Positions 17,531-26,579 of a DNA stretch of 64,000 nt are shown in pieces. The notes below the pieces were generated by a model. That model was not told where the DNA came from, ran no database searches, and saw only the letters and a program-made list of their open reading frames with translations. This stretch comes from Rhizobium sp. CSW-27 (GTDB taxonomy: Bacteria; Pseudomonadota; Alphaproteobacteria; Rhizobiales; Rhizobiaceae), in NCBI RefSeq assembly GCF_018760785.1, contig NZ_JAHHZO010000005.1, positions 186,001 to 250,000 of the forward strand, given 5' to 3'. The position numbers were made by a program, and so were the translations under genes. Every line of letters starts with the position of its first letter. Positions within the stretch are counted from its first letter, which is position 1.

Positions 17531-18331
17531 ATGCGCGAAACGCTGTCGCTGCTTGTCTATCTCGTCCGGCTCAGGGTGCGCACCCGGCTGGAATTCCGGG
17601 CCAGCCTGGTGATCGCCTGGGTGGCACAGGCTTTCGGTTATGCCGGCGTCTTCACGCAGATCTGGCTGATCCTCACCCGCTTCGAGAACGTCGGCGGCTG
17701 GACCTGGCCGCAGATGGCGCTGCTGCTCGGCTTCCACACGCTCGGCTATGCGCTCGGCGCCTGCTTCACGCTGGTGCAGCTGAGGCGCATGGAGGAAATC
17801 GTGCTGGGTGGTGAATTCGACACGCTGCTGGTCCGGCCGCTGAACCCCTGGGCCTATCTGGTCTTTTCCGGCTTCAACATCGAATATGGCGGTCATGTCG
17901 TGCTGGGGGCCGGGTTGATTGCCTGGGCGCTGCCGCAGCTCTCCATCGTGTGGACGCCCGAGGCCCTTGTCCTTTTCGGGGGCGGCCTTGTCAGTGCGGC
18001 GCTGATCACCGCCTCGATGATCACCATCATCGGTGCCTGTGCCATGCTGCTTGGCCGGGCGCGCTACCTGTTCGGCATCTATTTCGATTTCTGGGAGCTG
18101 TCGCGTTATCCGGCCAGCATTTTCGCGGCCCCCTTCCAGATCGCGCTGCTCTCCGTCATTCCGCTGGCCTACATGGCCTATGTGCCGGTTTCGGTGCTGC
18201 TTGCGCGGCCGGTGCCCTATCTGGGCGCCGCTGCGGAGATGGCGGCTCTTGCGGCCGGCCCGCTTTCCGTCATCGTGGCCGCCGCCTTCTGGCGGTTCTG
18301 CCTCGATCGCTACCAGGGCGGCGGCGGATGA
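17531..18331 (+). CDS. ABC-2 family permease (second subunit)
   Basis: Second DUF990-type permease, 266 residues, paralogous in layout to the gene before it. The N-terminal segment RLRVRTRLEFRASLVIAW, the GGEFDTLLVRPLNPWAYL loop (about 96-113) and the C-terminal FWRFCLDRYQ, a pattern common at the end of this family, are visible. Gene order ATPase-permease-permease with gaps of only a few bases indicates one operon ending here. Exported substrate cannot be inferred. Confidence 0.87.
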   Translation: MRETLSLLVYLVRLRVRTRLEFRASLVIAWVAQAFGYAGVFTQIWLILTRFENVGGWTWPQMALLLGFHTLGYALGACFTLVQLRRMEEIVLGGEFDTLLVRPLNPWAYLVFSGFNIEYGGHVVLGAGLIAWALPQLSIVWTPEALVLFGGGLVSAALITASMITIIGACAMLLGRARYLFGIYFDFWELSRYPASIFAAPFQIALLSVIPLAYMAYVPVSVLLARPVPYLGAAAEMAALAAGPLSVIVAAAFWRFCLDRYQGGGG

Positions 18332-18376
18332 TGCGTCCTGCAACCCCGCCCTTTAACCGTGCGTTCAGCCGCCCCC

Positions 18377-18427
18377 TTTCGCAAATGCGAAAAACAGGGT
18401 ATGAGCGCGCCAACGAAATTTGGCGCG
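18377..18427 (+). promoter_or_regulatory. two inverted repeats in the typA leader
   Basis: TTTCGCA (18377-18383) and TGCGAAA (18386-18392) flank two bases; CGCGCCAA (18406-18413) and TTGGCGCG (18420-18427) flank a six-base loop. Both lie within 91 bp upstream of the typA ATG. The second would form a stable mRNA hairpin ending 40 nt before the start. Role unknown; it may also end transcription of the exporter operon only poorly, as it has no T-run. Confidence 0.45.
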
Positions 18428-18467
18428 TAGAGCTCCCGGCGTGCGCCACAGCCCCAGAGAAACCGAT

Positions 18468-20288
18468 ATGGCACTTCGCAACATCGCGATCATCGCGCAC
18501 GTTGACCATGGAAAAACGACCCTCGTCGACGAACTTCTGAAGCAGTCCGGCTCGTTCCGCGAAAACCAGCGCGTTGCAGAACGCGTCATGGATTCGAACG
18601 ACCTCGAAAAGGAACGCGGCATCACCATTCTCGCCAAGGCCACCTCGGTGGAGTGGAAGGGTGTGCGCATCAACATCGTCGACACCCCCGGCCACGCCGA
18701 CTTCGGCGGCGAAGTCGAGCGTATCCTCTCGATGGTGGATGGCGCGATCGTTCTCGTCGATTCCTCTGAAGGCCCGATGCCGCAGACCAAGTTCGTGGTC
18801 TCCAAGGCGCTCAAGGTCGGTCTTCGCCCGATCGTCGCGATCAACAAGATCGACCGTCCGGACGGCCGTCATGAGGAAGTGATCAACGAGGTCTTCGACC
18901 TCTTCGCCAACCTCGACGCCACCGACGAGCAGCTCGACTTCCCGATCCTCTACGGTTCGGGCCGCGATGGCTGGATGAACGTCAGCCCGGAAGGTCCGAA
19001 GGAAGAAGGCCTTGCGCCGCTTCTCGATCTCGTCCTGAAGCACGTGCCGGAGCCGACGGTCGAAGAAGGCCCGTTCCGCATGATCGGCACGATCCTGGAA
19101 GCCAACAACTTCCTCGGCCGCATCATCACCGGCCGCATCGCCTCCGGTTCGATCAAGCCGAACCAGGCCGTCAAGGTTCTGGGCCAGGATGGCAAGACCA
19201 TCGAAACCGGCCGTATTTCCAAGATCCTCGCCTTCCGCGGCATTGAGCGTACGGCGATCGAAGAAGCGCATGCGGGCGATATCGTTGCGATCGCCGGTCT
19301 CTCCAAGGGTACCGTTGCCGATACCTTCTGTGACCCCTCCGTCACCGAAGCCATGACCGCGCAGCCGATCGACCCGCCGACGGTCACCATGTCCTTCATC
19401 GTCAACGACAGCCCGCTGGCTGGCACCGAAGGCGACAAGGTGACGAGCCGCGTTATCCGCGACCGTCTGTTCAAGGAAGCCGAAGGCAACGTCGCGCTCA
19501 AGATCGAGGAAGCCGAAGGCAAGGATTCGTTCTTCGTGTCCGGCCGCGGCGAACTCCAGCTCGCCGTTCTGATCGAAACCATGCGCCGCGAAGGTTTCGA
19601 ACTTGCCGTGTCGCGTCCGCGCGTCGTCATGCACAAGGACGAGACGACCGGTGAAACGATGGAGCCGATCGAGGAAGTCGTCATCGACGTCGATGAGGAA
19701 CATTCCGGCGTCGTCGTGCAGAAGATGTCCGAACGTAAGGCCGAAATGACGGAACTGCGCCCCTCCGGCGGCAACCGCGTGCGCCTGAAGTTCCTGGCAC
19801 CGACCCGCGGCCTCATCGGTTATCAGTCGGAACTCCTGACCGATACCCGCGGCACGGCGATCATGAACCGCCTGTTCCACAGCTACCAGCCGTTCAAGGG
19901 CGCGATCGCCGGCCGCAACAACGGCGTTCTCCTGTCGAACGGTTCGGGCGAGGCTGTCGCCTATGCCATGTTCAACCTGGAAGACCGTGGCCCGATGATC
20001 ATCGAGCCGGGTGAAAAGGTCTATCAGGGCATGATCATCGGCATCCACTCCCGCGATAACGACCTCGAAGTCAACGTTTTGAAGGGCAAGCAGCTCACCA
20101 ACATCCGCGCCGCCGGCAAGGATGAAGCCGTGAAGCTCACCCCGCCGATCCGCATGACGCTCGACCGCGCGCTCTCCTGGATCCAGGACGACGAGCTGAT
20201 GGAAGTCACGCCGAAGTCGATCCGTCTGCGCAAGATGTATCTCGACCCGAACGATCGCAAGCGCTTCGAAAAGTCGCGCGTCGCCTGA
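18468..20288 (+). CDS. typA: translational GTPase TypA/BipA
   Basis: Ribosome-associated GTPase of 606 residues needed for stress adaptation and 50S assembly at low temperature. G1 AHVDHGKTT (10-18), G2 around RGITILAK, G3 [12 protein letters not shown]4 NKID and G5 are present, followed by EF-G-like domains and the TypA-specific C-terminal region with [21 protein letters not shown] 18468 gives the conserved N-terminus [15 protein letters not shown]; an in-frame ATG at 18420 would add 16 unlike residues. Codon use is strongly biased, as expected of a highly expressed gene. Confidence 0.96.
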   Translation: MALRNIAIIAHVDHGKTTLVDELLKQSGSFRENQRVAERVMDSNDLEKERGITILAKATSVEWKGVRINIVDTPGHADFGGEVERILSMVDGAIVLVDSSEGPMPQTKFVVSKALKVGLRPIVAINKIDRPDGRHEEVINEVFDLFANLDATDEQLDFPILYGSGRDGWMNVSPEGPKEEGLAPLLDLVLKHVPEPTVEEGPFRMIGTILEANNFLGRIITGRIASGSIKPNQAVKVLGQDGKTIETGRISKILAFRGIERTAIEEAHAGDIVAIAGLSKGTVADTFCDPSVTEAMTAQPIDPPTVTMSFIVNDSPLAGTEGDKVTSRVIRDRLFKEAEGNVALKIEEAEGKDSFFVSGRGELQLAVLIETMRREGFELAVSRPRVVMHKDETTGETMEPIEEVVIDVDEEHSGVVVQKMSERKAEMTELRPSGGNRVRLKFLAPTRGLIGYQSELLTDTRGTAIMNRLFHSYQPFKGAIAGRNNGVLLSNGSGEAVAYAMFNLEDRGPMIIEPGEKVYQGMIIGIHSRDNDLEVNVLKGKQLTNIRAAGKDEAVKLTPPIRMTLDRALSWIQDDELMEVTPKSIRLRKMYLDPNDRKRFEKSRVA

Positions 20289-20307
20289 TCTGTCAGAGTG
20301 ATCCTTG

Positions 20308-20339
20308 AAAAAGCCCCGGCAAAATCCGGGGCTTTTTTT
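20308..20339 (+). terminator. intrinsic terminator after typA
   Basis: Stem AAGCCCCGG (20311-20319) with CCGGGGCTT (20326-20334), six-base loop CAAAAT, followed by a run of T. A very strong terminator 20 bp after the stop codon. Confidence 0.93.
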
Positions 20340-20484
20340 GTGTGCGCCGCTTTGCCGGCGGGCTTGTTCGCCAGATTAAAAAAGCGTTAACTTTGGAACG
20401 CGGCGACACGCAGGACGTTCGTGGGCCGCACCGTCGTTCCCCCGTGGAATGATGGAGGGGCGGCGACTGGTTCAGAGTGGTGTC

Positions 20485-20991
20485 ATGAAGACATTGTCCA
20501 TCGAGGTGCGGCGAGCCGAGCCGCTGGATGCAGCCGAGGTGTCCGAGGTTCACCGCGAAGCCTGGCGCCAGGCCTATGCGGGGCTTATCCCGCACCGCCC
20601 GCTGACCGAGATGCTGGAGCGGCGCGGCGAGACCTGGTGGCGACGCGCGGCTCGCGGGCCGGCAACGCTTCTCGTCCTCGATGTCGCCGGCACGATCGCC
20701 GGCTATGCCACCATCGGGCTGAACCGCGCGCGGGCCCTGCCGCAGGATGGCGAGATCTACGAGATCTACCTGCGTCCCGAATTCCAGGGCATCGGGCTTG
20801 GCCGCCGCCTGTTCGGCGAGGCGCGGCGCCTGCTCAAGTCGCTGGGCTGCAACGGGCTTGTGGTCTGGTGCCTGGAAGACAGCGAACATGCCATCCGCTT
20901 CTTCCGCCGGCATGGCGGGCTCGATCTCGCGGAGGGCATGGAGGATTTCGCCGACGTGCGCCTGCGCAAGATCGGTTTCGTCTGGCCCTGA
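20485..20991 (+). CDS. GNAT family N-acetyltransferase
   Basis: A 168-residue acyl-CoA-dependent acetyltransferase. The acetyl-CoA-binding motif EIYLRPEFQGIGLGRRLF (Q/RxxGxG/A) lies at about 91-108, and the beta-5 region WCLEDSEHAIRFFRRHGG at about 128-145, a layout seen in RimI-like and AAC-like GNATs. ATG 20485 is chosen for the short polar lead into the first strand; ATG 20449 is an in-frame alternative. Substrate unknown. It stands alone between typA and ppa. Confidence 0.82.
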   Translation: MKTLSIEVRRAEPLDAAEVSEVHREAWRQAYAGLIPHRPLTEMLERRGETWWRRAARGPATLLVLDVAGTIAGYATIGLNRARALPQDGEIYEIYLRPEFQGIGLGRRLFGEARRLLKSLGCNGLVVWCLEDSEHAIRFFRRHGGLDLAEGMEDFADVRLRKIGFVWP

Positions 20992-21128
20992 TCACGGCGT
21001 GCGACAACTGTTCCGGCAGAGTGATCGCGACATTGTCAATGCCCGCGATCTCATCTTTATGATCATGTTGCAATGCAAGGATTTTCCCAGTATCGAGGCG
21101 TCACCATCCAACGCTTTCGGGGAAACAC

Positions 21129-21662
21129 ATGCGTATTGATGCAATCAAGATCGGCAAGAACCCGCCGGACGACGTCAACGTCATCGTTGAAGTGCCGGTC
21201 GGCGGCCATCCGATCAAGTACGAGATGGACAAGGAAGCCGGCGCGCTGATCGTTGACCGATTCCTGTACACGCCGATGACCTATCCGGGCAATTACGGCT
21301 TCGTGCCGCACACGCTGTCGGAAGATGGCGACCCCGTCGACGTTCTCATCTGCAACACCCGTCCGCTCGTGCCGGGCTGCGTGATTGCCGTTCGCCCGAT
21401 CGGCGTGATGATCATGGAAGATGACGGTGGCAAGGACGAGAAGATCCTCGCCGTGCCGGTTCCGAAGCTGACCCAGCGCTACGACAAGATCCACAACTAC
21501 ACCGACCTGCCGGAAATCACGCTGAAGCAGATCGAGCACTTCTTCGAGCACTACAAGGATCTGGAGCCCGGCAAATGGGTGAAGATCGGTGGCTGGCAGG
21601 ATGTGACGGTGGCCAAGCGCCTGATCGTCGAAGCCATCGAGCGCTACAAGGCTCAGAAGTAA
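21129..21662 (+). CDS. ppa: inorganic pyrophosphatase (family I)
   Basis: Cytosolic hexameric enzyme that hydrolyses pyrophosphate, pulling biosynthetic reactions forward. The 177-residue protein has the family I signature EDGDPVDVL (about 65-73) with the metal-binding aspartates, plus [16 protein letters not shown] and the C-terminal [16 protein letters not shown] precedes the start. Its stop abuts the stop of the convergent DUF167 gene with no bases between, and no terminator is visible at the junction. Confidence 0.96.
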   Translation: MRIDAIKIGKNPPDDVNVIVEVPVGGHPIKYEMDKEAGALIVDRFLYTPMTYPGNYGFVPHTLSEDGDPVDVLICNTRPLVPGCVIAVRPIGVMIMEDDGGKDEKILAVPVPKLTQRYDKIHNYTDLPEITLKQIEHFFEHYKDLEPGKWVKIGGWQDVTVAKRLIVEAIERYKAQK

Positions 21663-21974
21663 TCAGCGCGCAAGCAGCTGGTCGAGCCTTCTCATCAGAT
21701 CCTCCGGGTCGCCCTCGATCCGGAGGATTTTTTTGCGCGCCGTTTCGCCTGCGATGAGGGAGATCGAGGATTTGGGAAGCCGCAGCGCCTTGGCCATCAG
21801 CTGGATCAGCGCCTTGTTGGCCTTGCCGTCTTCCGGCACGGCGGTCACGCGCGCCTTCAGCCAGCATTCCCCATCCGCCGCCGTCTCCAGCCCCTCGATC
21901 CCGTCGCGGGAGGCGTTCGGCGTCAGGCGGACGGCCAGTCTCACGTGATCGGCAAAGCCCTTGGCCGCGTTCAC
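21663..21974 (-). CDS. DUF167 (YggU) family protein
   Basis: Small cytosolic protein of 103 residues beginning with GTG at 21974. The central [39 protein letters not shown] and a C-terminal KILRIEG strand are the DUF167 core (residues about 15-85). The GTG overlaps the stop of the yggT gene by 4 bp (GTGA), as in many bacteria where YggT and YggU genes are adjacent. Molecular function is not known. The first ATG upstream in frame lies inside yggT and is not credible. Confidence 0.88.
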   Translation of the reverse strand: MNAAKGFADHVRLAVRLTPNASRDGIEGLETAADGECWLKARVTAVPEDGKANKALIQLMAKALRLPKSSISLIAGETARKKILRIEGDPEDLMRRLDQLLAR

Positions 21975-22264
21975 TGCGTGAAGATCGGCGCGATTGTCGT
22001 CCACATCAGCGAGCGGACGAAGAAGATGATCAAAAGCAGGATCACCGGCGAGATGTCGATGCCACCGAGATCCGGCATCACGCGACGGATCGGCCGAAGC
22101 GCCGGCTCGGTCAGATTGTACAGCATGGTGCCGATGGAGTTGACCACCTGGTTGTGCGAATTGATCACGTTGAACGCATACAGCCAGGAGAAGATGGCGC
22201 CGACGATGAGCACCCATGTGTAGAGGTTCAAGGCCAGGTCGATGGTCTGAAACAGCGCAGTCAT
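21971..22264 (-). CDS. YggT family membrane protein
   Basis: A 97-residue inner-membrane protein with two hydrophobic helices (about 12-36 and 68-92) and the family motif [21 protein letters not shown] between them. YggT proteins have been linked to osmotic stress tolerance and cell-division-site organisation in some bacteria; in this organism the role is unknown. ATG 22264 has GGAG 8 nt upstream, so it is preferred over the ATG at 22276. Coupled to the DUF167 gene. Confidence 0.88.
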   Translation of the reverse strand: MTALFQTIDLALNLYTWVLIVGAIFSWLYAFNVINSHNQVVNSIGTMLYNLTEPALRPIRRVMPDLGGIDISPVILLLIIFFVRSLMWTTIAPIFTQ

Positions 22265-22398
22265 CCAGAACTCCATATCTGTAGTTGACAGACATGTAGA
22301 CATTGGCGAACTAAGCGGCAAGTGCTCTGGCAATGCCCATGGCAAATCATGTTTAACGGGCGGCCGCGGGTGAGGCGGCGCCTCGAAAGCGACCCCCG

Positions 22399-23637
22399 AT
22401 GTCCATTCCCGCCTCCGGCGACCGGTTCGCCGCCTTCCGCCACAGTTCCTACGCACGCTTCTTCTTCAGCCGCTTCCTTGCCGCCTTTGCCATCCAGATC
22501 GTCAGCGTGTCCGTTGGCTGGCAGATGTACGATGTCACGGGCAATGCGCTGTATCTCGGCCTGATCGGCCTGTTCCAGTTCCTGCCGTCGCTACTGCTGA
22601 TCCTCGTCACCGGCTCGGTTGCCGATCGCTATAACCGGCGCGCCATCGTGGCCGCCTGCCTGATGCTCGGCAGCCTGTGCACGGCCGCCCTTCTGGCGCT
22701 GACGCTGACCCACAGCTTCTCGCCCTGGCCGGTGTTCGGCATCCTTCTCGTCTTCGGCGTGGAGCGTGCCTTCATGGGGCCGGCGGTCCAGTCGCTGGCG
22801 CCCAATCTGGTGCCGGAACAGGACCTGCCGAATGCGATTGCCTGGAATTCCTCCTCCTGGCAGACGGCCTCCATTCTCGGCCCCGTTGCGGGTGGCCTGC
22901 TCTATGGCGCCAGCGCGGTCGCGGCCTATTCCACCGCGCTCCTCTTCATGCTGGGCGCAGCGGTCCTGATCATCAGCATCCCGAAGCCGGCGCAGCGTGC
23001 GGCCTCCAAGGCCGTCAGCTGGTCCACCATCCTTGCCGGCTTCCGCTTCATCTGGAGCGAAAAGGTGGTGCTGGGCGCGATTTCTCTCGATCTGTTTGCC
23101 GTGCTGCTCGGCGGCGCGGTCGCGCTGATGCCGGTCTTTGCCCGCGATGTGCTGGATCTCGGTCCCTGGGGGCTCGGCCTGCTGCGCTCGGCGCCCGGCA
23201 TCGGGGCAATCGTGGTGGCCCTCCTGCTCGCCGCCTATCCGATCCGCAAGCATGCCGGTGTCGCAATGTTCGTCGGCGTCGCGCTGTTCGGCATCGGCAC
23301 GGTGGTCTTCGGCCTGTCGCAGACGGCCTGGCTCTCGATCGGCGCGCTGATGCTGATGGGCGCCTCCGACATGATCTCGGTCTATGTCCGGGAAAGCCTC
23401 ATCATGCTGTGGACGCCGGATGAGGTGCGCGGGCGCGTGAACGCCGTCAACATGGTGTTCGTCGGGGCCTCCAACGAGCTGGGCGAGTTCCGCGCCGGCA
23501 CCATGGCGCATCTGATCGGTGCGGTGCCGGCCGTGGTCATCGGCGGCTTCGGCACGCTGGCGGTTGCCATCATCTGGGCGCTCGGCTTCCCGAAGCTGCG
23601 CCGGATCGACAACCTCGACGCGCCGTCCAATCCCTGA
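22399..23637 (+). CDS. MFS transporter (EntS/MFS_3 type)
   Basis: Twelve-helix major facilitator of 412 residues. The N-terminus [43 protein letters not shown] and the loop [10 protein letters not shown] are characteristic of the MFS_3 group that includes the enterobactin exporter EntS. The central [19 protein letters not shown] and the late [22 protein letters not shown] segments also fit. Cargo is unknown: no siderophore genes are nearby. It is divergent from yggT and convergent with the amidotransferase gene. Confidence 0.87.
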   Translation: MSIPASGDRFAAFRHSSYARFFFSRFLAAFAIQIVSVSVGWQMYDVTGNALYLGLIGLFQFLPSLLLILVTGSVADRYNRRAIVAACLMLGSLCTAALLALTLTHSFSPWPVFGILLVFGVERAFMGPAVQSLAPNLVPEQDLPNAIAWNSSSWQTASILGPVAGGLLYGASAVAAYSTALLFMLGAAVLIISIPKPAQRAASKAVSWSTILAGFRFIWSEKVVLGAISLDLFAVLLGGAVALMPVFARDVLDLGPWGLGLLRSAPGIGAIVVALLLAAYPIRKHAGVAMFVGVALFGIGTVVFGLSQTAWLSIGALMLMGASDMISVYVRESLIMLWTPDEVRGRVNAVNMVFVGASNELGEFRAGTMAHLIGAVPAVVIGGFGTLAVAIIWALGFPKLRRIDNLDAPSNP

Positions 23638-23676
23638 GCGCCGCCCCGGCAGGCCGGCGCGGCGAGGCAACTTTGG

Positions 23677-24447
23677 TCAGGAAAATGCCGCTTCCAGTTT
23701 CGGGCGGCTGCGGGCACGTTCAACCTCGAACACCGGGCGCTGGAAGACGAGGTCGAGGAAGCTCCAGAGCCACGCCTTCAGCGGCGCATCGAAGATCATC
23801 CGCCCTTCCAGATGCTCGCGCCCCTGCTGGGCGTTCGGCAGCACGAAGCGCGAGGCGCCGCGCACCACCCAGCTGTGCATCATGGCGCGCGTCAGCTCCG
23901 CGTGGAACTGCACGCCCCAGGCATTGTCGCCATAGCGGATCGCCTGGTGCGGATAGGCATCGCCTTCCGCCAGCAGCTCCACGCCGCGCGGCACGTCAAA
24001 GCCCTCGCGGTGGAAGTGATAGACCATGCGCGGCCAGGACATGATCAGGCGCCCGTGCTCGGTGGCCCGCAGCGGATACCAGCCGATTTCGGTCATTCCC
24101 TCCCGGTCGGGTCCGACCCGGCCGCCGAGATTCTTCACCATCATCTGCGCCCCGAGACAGATGCCGAGATAGGGCTTGTTTTCCCTGAGCGGCACCGAGA
24201 TCCAGTCGATCTCCGCCTTTACGAAAGGGTCGGGATCATTGGCGCTCATCGGCCCGCCGAAGATCACGGCGCCGGAATGACAGGCCAGCGTGTGAGGCAG
24301 GGGATCGCCCAGTGCGGGACGGCGGATGTCGAGCCGAAACCCCTTCTCGACAAGCATCTGCCCGACGCGGCCGGGCGAGGAACGTTCCTGGTGGAGGACA
24401 ACGAGAACGGGATTTTTCTCACTGCGTTGCGACGGGTTCATCAGCAT
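23677..24447 (-). CDS. class I glutamine amidotransferase-like protein
   Basis: A 256-residue protein with a complete class I amidotransferase triad: Cys97 in GICLGAQM and His182/Glu184 in FHAEL. It resembles the stand-alone GuaA-like or gamma-glutamyl-hydrolase-like amidotransferases rather than a synthase subunit, so the ammonia acceptor is unknown. GAGG is 9 nt before the ATG at 24447. It ends the minus-strand run hemC-hemD-mic60-hemY-terB, with 11 bp separating it from terB, so it may be cotranscribed with heme genes. Confidence 0.85.
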   Translation of the reverse strand: MLMNPSQRSEKNPVLVVLHQERSSPGRVGQMLVEKGFRLDIRRPALGDPLPHTLACHSGAVIFGGPMSANDPDPFVKAEIDWISVPLRENKPYLGICLGAQMMVKNLGGRVGPDREGMTEIGWYPLRATEHGRLIMSWPRMVYHFHREGFDVPRGVELLAEGDAYPHQAIRYGDNAWGVQFHAELTRAMMHSWVVRGASRFVLPNAQQGREHLEGRMIFDAPLKAWLWSFLDLVFQRPVFEVERARSRPKLEAAFS

Positions 24448-24458
24448 CCGGTCTATCC

Positions 24459-24941
24459 TCAGTCTCCTCCCGTATCGCCTCCCACGGTTCGCGCGGCCAC
24501 CTTCTGCCGCTCCAGCACCCGGTCGCGGGCCGAGACGCCCAGAAGATCGGCGATCCTCCAAATCACGTGATCTTCCATCTCGCTGCGTTCGCCGTCGGCA
24601 TAGACGAGGTCCCAGAGGGCACCCACCAGCGCCACGGCATCATCCGGCGTGAGGTGTCGTTTAAGATCGGAGGTAAAGCGATAATAGTCAACCGCTTCCG
24701 AGCCTGCCTCGCGTCCGGCCGCTATCAGGCGCTCGAGATGCGCCTTGTCGAGCTGGTAGCGGTCGCGCAGCAGATCGTGCAGGCGGTTCTTCTCGCTGTC
24801 GGAGACGGTGCCGTCCGCTTCCATCACCTGGAAGCAGAGCGCAACGAAGGCAACGCGCGGGTCGTCGGGTGCAAATTCGTTGTGCGGCCGGTCGCCGGCC
24901 AGGTCCTGGAAGAAGTCGAGGATACGGTCGAACATCAGCAC
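24459..24941 (-). CDS. TerB-like (tellurite resistance B) family protein
   Basis: A 160-residue all-helical protein of the TerB superfamily. Two acidic metal-binding-like blocks, VMEADGTVSDSEK (about 39-51) and VYADGERSEMED (about 112-123), match the repeated EADG/D..E pattern of TerB domains. Despite the name, most such proteins have no tellurite role; function here is unknown. The gene starts 2 bp after the hemY stop, so it is almost certainly translated from the same mRNA. A start at 24935 (second Met) is equally possible. Confidence 0.82.
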   Translation of the reverse strand: MLMFDRILDFFQDLAGDRPHNEFAPDDPRVAFVALCFQVMEADGTVSDSEKNRLHDLLRDRYQLDKAHLERLIAAGREAGSEAVDYYRFTSDLKRHLTPDDAVALVGALWDLVYADGERSEMEDHVIWRIADLLGVSARDRVLERQKVAARTVGGDTGGD

Positions 24942-24942
24942 C

Positions 24943-26568
24943 TCAGAACAGTTTCAGACGTGTCGCTGGTTCGGCCACGGCCTCCCTGTCCTTGACGCCC
25001 GGATCATCGGGTGGACGACCGTTGAAGGGGTCTGCGGTCTCCTCCCGCGCCGGTGCAGCAGCCTTCGGGGCCTCCGGCTTTTCGGCCGAAGGCCTAGCCG
25101 ATGCCTCGCCGCCGGCGACCACGGTCAGGCTCGGTGCCCGGGCCGGTTCTGCCGGCGCAGCGTCGGATGCTGCAGCCGGGTCGAGCCGCGGCTCTGCGGG
25201 CACCTCGGTCCTTGCGACCGGCGGCAGGTTGGCAATGGCGGTCTCGGCGGCCAGCGAGCCCTCCTCGACCGGACCCTCCAGCTGGCCGAAGGGGCGTTTC
25301 CATTCGAAGGCATCGAGGCGGCCTGTCACCGGCGAGAGCGGCAGCCAGCGCTCGGAGACGAAACCATCCGCCACCCAGGCCGGATCGCGCGGCGCGCGCA
25401 ATGCCTGGTTCAGCCAGTGGCGCACGCGGCCCTGGTCGCCGGTCTCGTTCTCCTCGATGTCGGCGAGCAGCAGATAGCTGCCCTCGCGCGGGTCCATGCG
25501 CAGGGCCGCCTCCGCCTTTTCCCTGGCACGCTTGAAATCCTTGGTATCGAGGGCCGCCTGGGCGACCGCCAGCAGGGATTCCGGATTGTTCGGCTTCAGC
25601 GCTTCCAGCTTTTCGGCGCGCTTCAGGCGGTCTGCGGCGCTGTCGCCGCTGCGGGCACGCAGATAGGCCTCGGCAAGCTGCGGATGCGGGGCGATCTTCC
25701 AGAGATTTTCCAGAATGGCTGCCGCCTTGCGCAGATTGTCTTCGCGCAGATAGGCCTTGGCGGCGATGATGCCGGCCGGCACCAGATCCCTGGCGAGCTT
25801 CAGGGCGGCCTTGGCATCGTCGCGCGCCCCCTTCGGGTCGCCTTCCAGGCGCTCGGTGGCACGTGCCGTCAGCAGCACCGCCTTCCAGCGATCGGCCTGC
25901 TTGCGTTCGATGACATTGGCAATCTTCTGCTGGTCGAGCAGGCGGATCGCATCCTCCCAGCGGCCGGCCTGGCAGCGATATTCGAGCGTCGCTTCCGCGG
26001 CCCAGGGCAGGTAGGGGGCGTTCTCCACCGCCGTCTCGGCATACTGGCGGGCCGCCTCGTTGGCGCCGAGGCGGCGCGCTTCCATGTAAAGGCCGCGAAG
26101 CCCCAGTTCGCGCGTTTCCGGATCCTCGGCCATCTTTTCGAATTTTTCGCGCGCCTCGTCATGGCGGCCTTCGATCAGCGCGGTCTGCGCCTCCAGCAGC
26201 TGGATCAGCGGTTCCTGGTCGGCGCGCAGCAGGCCGCGGGCGCGCGCACTCATCTTGCGGGCGAGCAGCGCATTGCCGGCACCGGCGGCAATCAGGCCGG
26301 TGGACAGCGCCTGATAGCCCCGGTCGCGCTTGCGGGCGCGGAAGAAGCGGCGCACCGAATGCGGCGAGGTCCAGATCGTCTGGATCAGCCACCAGACGAA
26401 CATCACGGCAAACACCAGCGCAACGATGGCGGTCGCCGCCACCATCAGGCTGGTCTCGATCTGCATGCTCTGCCAGGTGAGGGTGATCAGGCCCGGCCGG
26501 TCGGCGAGCCAGGAAAAGCTCCAGCCGAGAGCCAGCGTGACGACGGCGAACAGGAAAAGACGGATCAT
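24943..26568 (-). CDS. hemY: HemY-type heme biosynthesis protein (TPR membrane protein)
   Basis: Inner-membrane protein of 541 residues. Two N-terminal helices (about 4-22 and 40-63) form the HemY_N domain, followed by tetratricopeptide-like repeats to about residue 390 and a proline/alanine-rich, probably disordered tail. This proteobacterial HemY is distinct from protoporphyrinogen oxidase, which shares the name; it is associated with late heme synthesis. It sits 11 bp after the Mic60-like gene and close to hemD and hemC, as in other alphaproteobacteria. Confidence 0.92.
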   Translation of the reverse strand: MIRLFLFAVVTLALGWSFSWLADRPGLITLTWQSMQIETSLMVAATAIVALVFAVMFVWWLIQTIWTSPHSVRRFFRARKRDRGYQALSTGLIAAGAGNALLARKMSARARGLLRADQEPLIQLLEAQTALIEGRHDEAREKFEKMAEDPETRELGLRGLYMEARRLGANEAARQYAETAVENAPYLPWAAEATLEYRCQAGRWEDAIRLLDQQKIANVIERKQADRWKAVLLTARATERLEGDPKGARDDAKAALKLARDLVPAGIIAAKAYLREDNLRKAAAILENLWKIAPHPQLAEAYLRARSGDSAADRLKRAEKLEALKPNNPESLLAVAQAALDTKDFKRAREKAEAALRMDPREGSYLLLADIEENETGDQGRVRHWLNQALRAPRDPAWVADGFVSERWLPLSPVTGRLDAFEWKRPFGQLEGPVEEGSLAAETAIANLPPVARTEVPAEPRLDPAAASDAAPAEPARAPSLTVVAGGEASARPSAEKPEAPKAAAPAREETADPFNGRPPDDPGVKDREAVAEPATRLKLF

Positions 26569-26579
26569 GCAGGCTCTCC

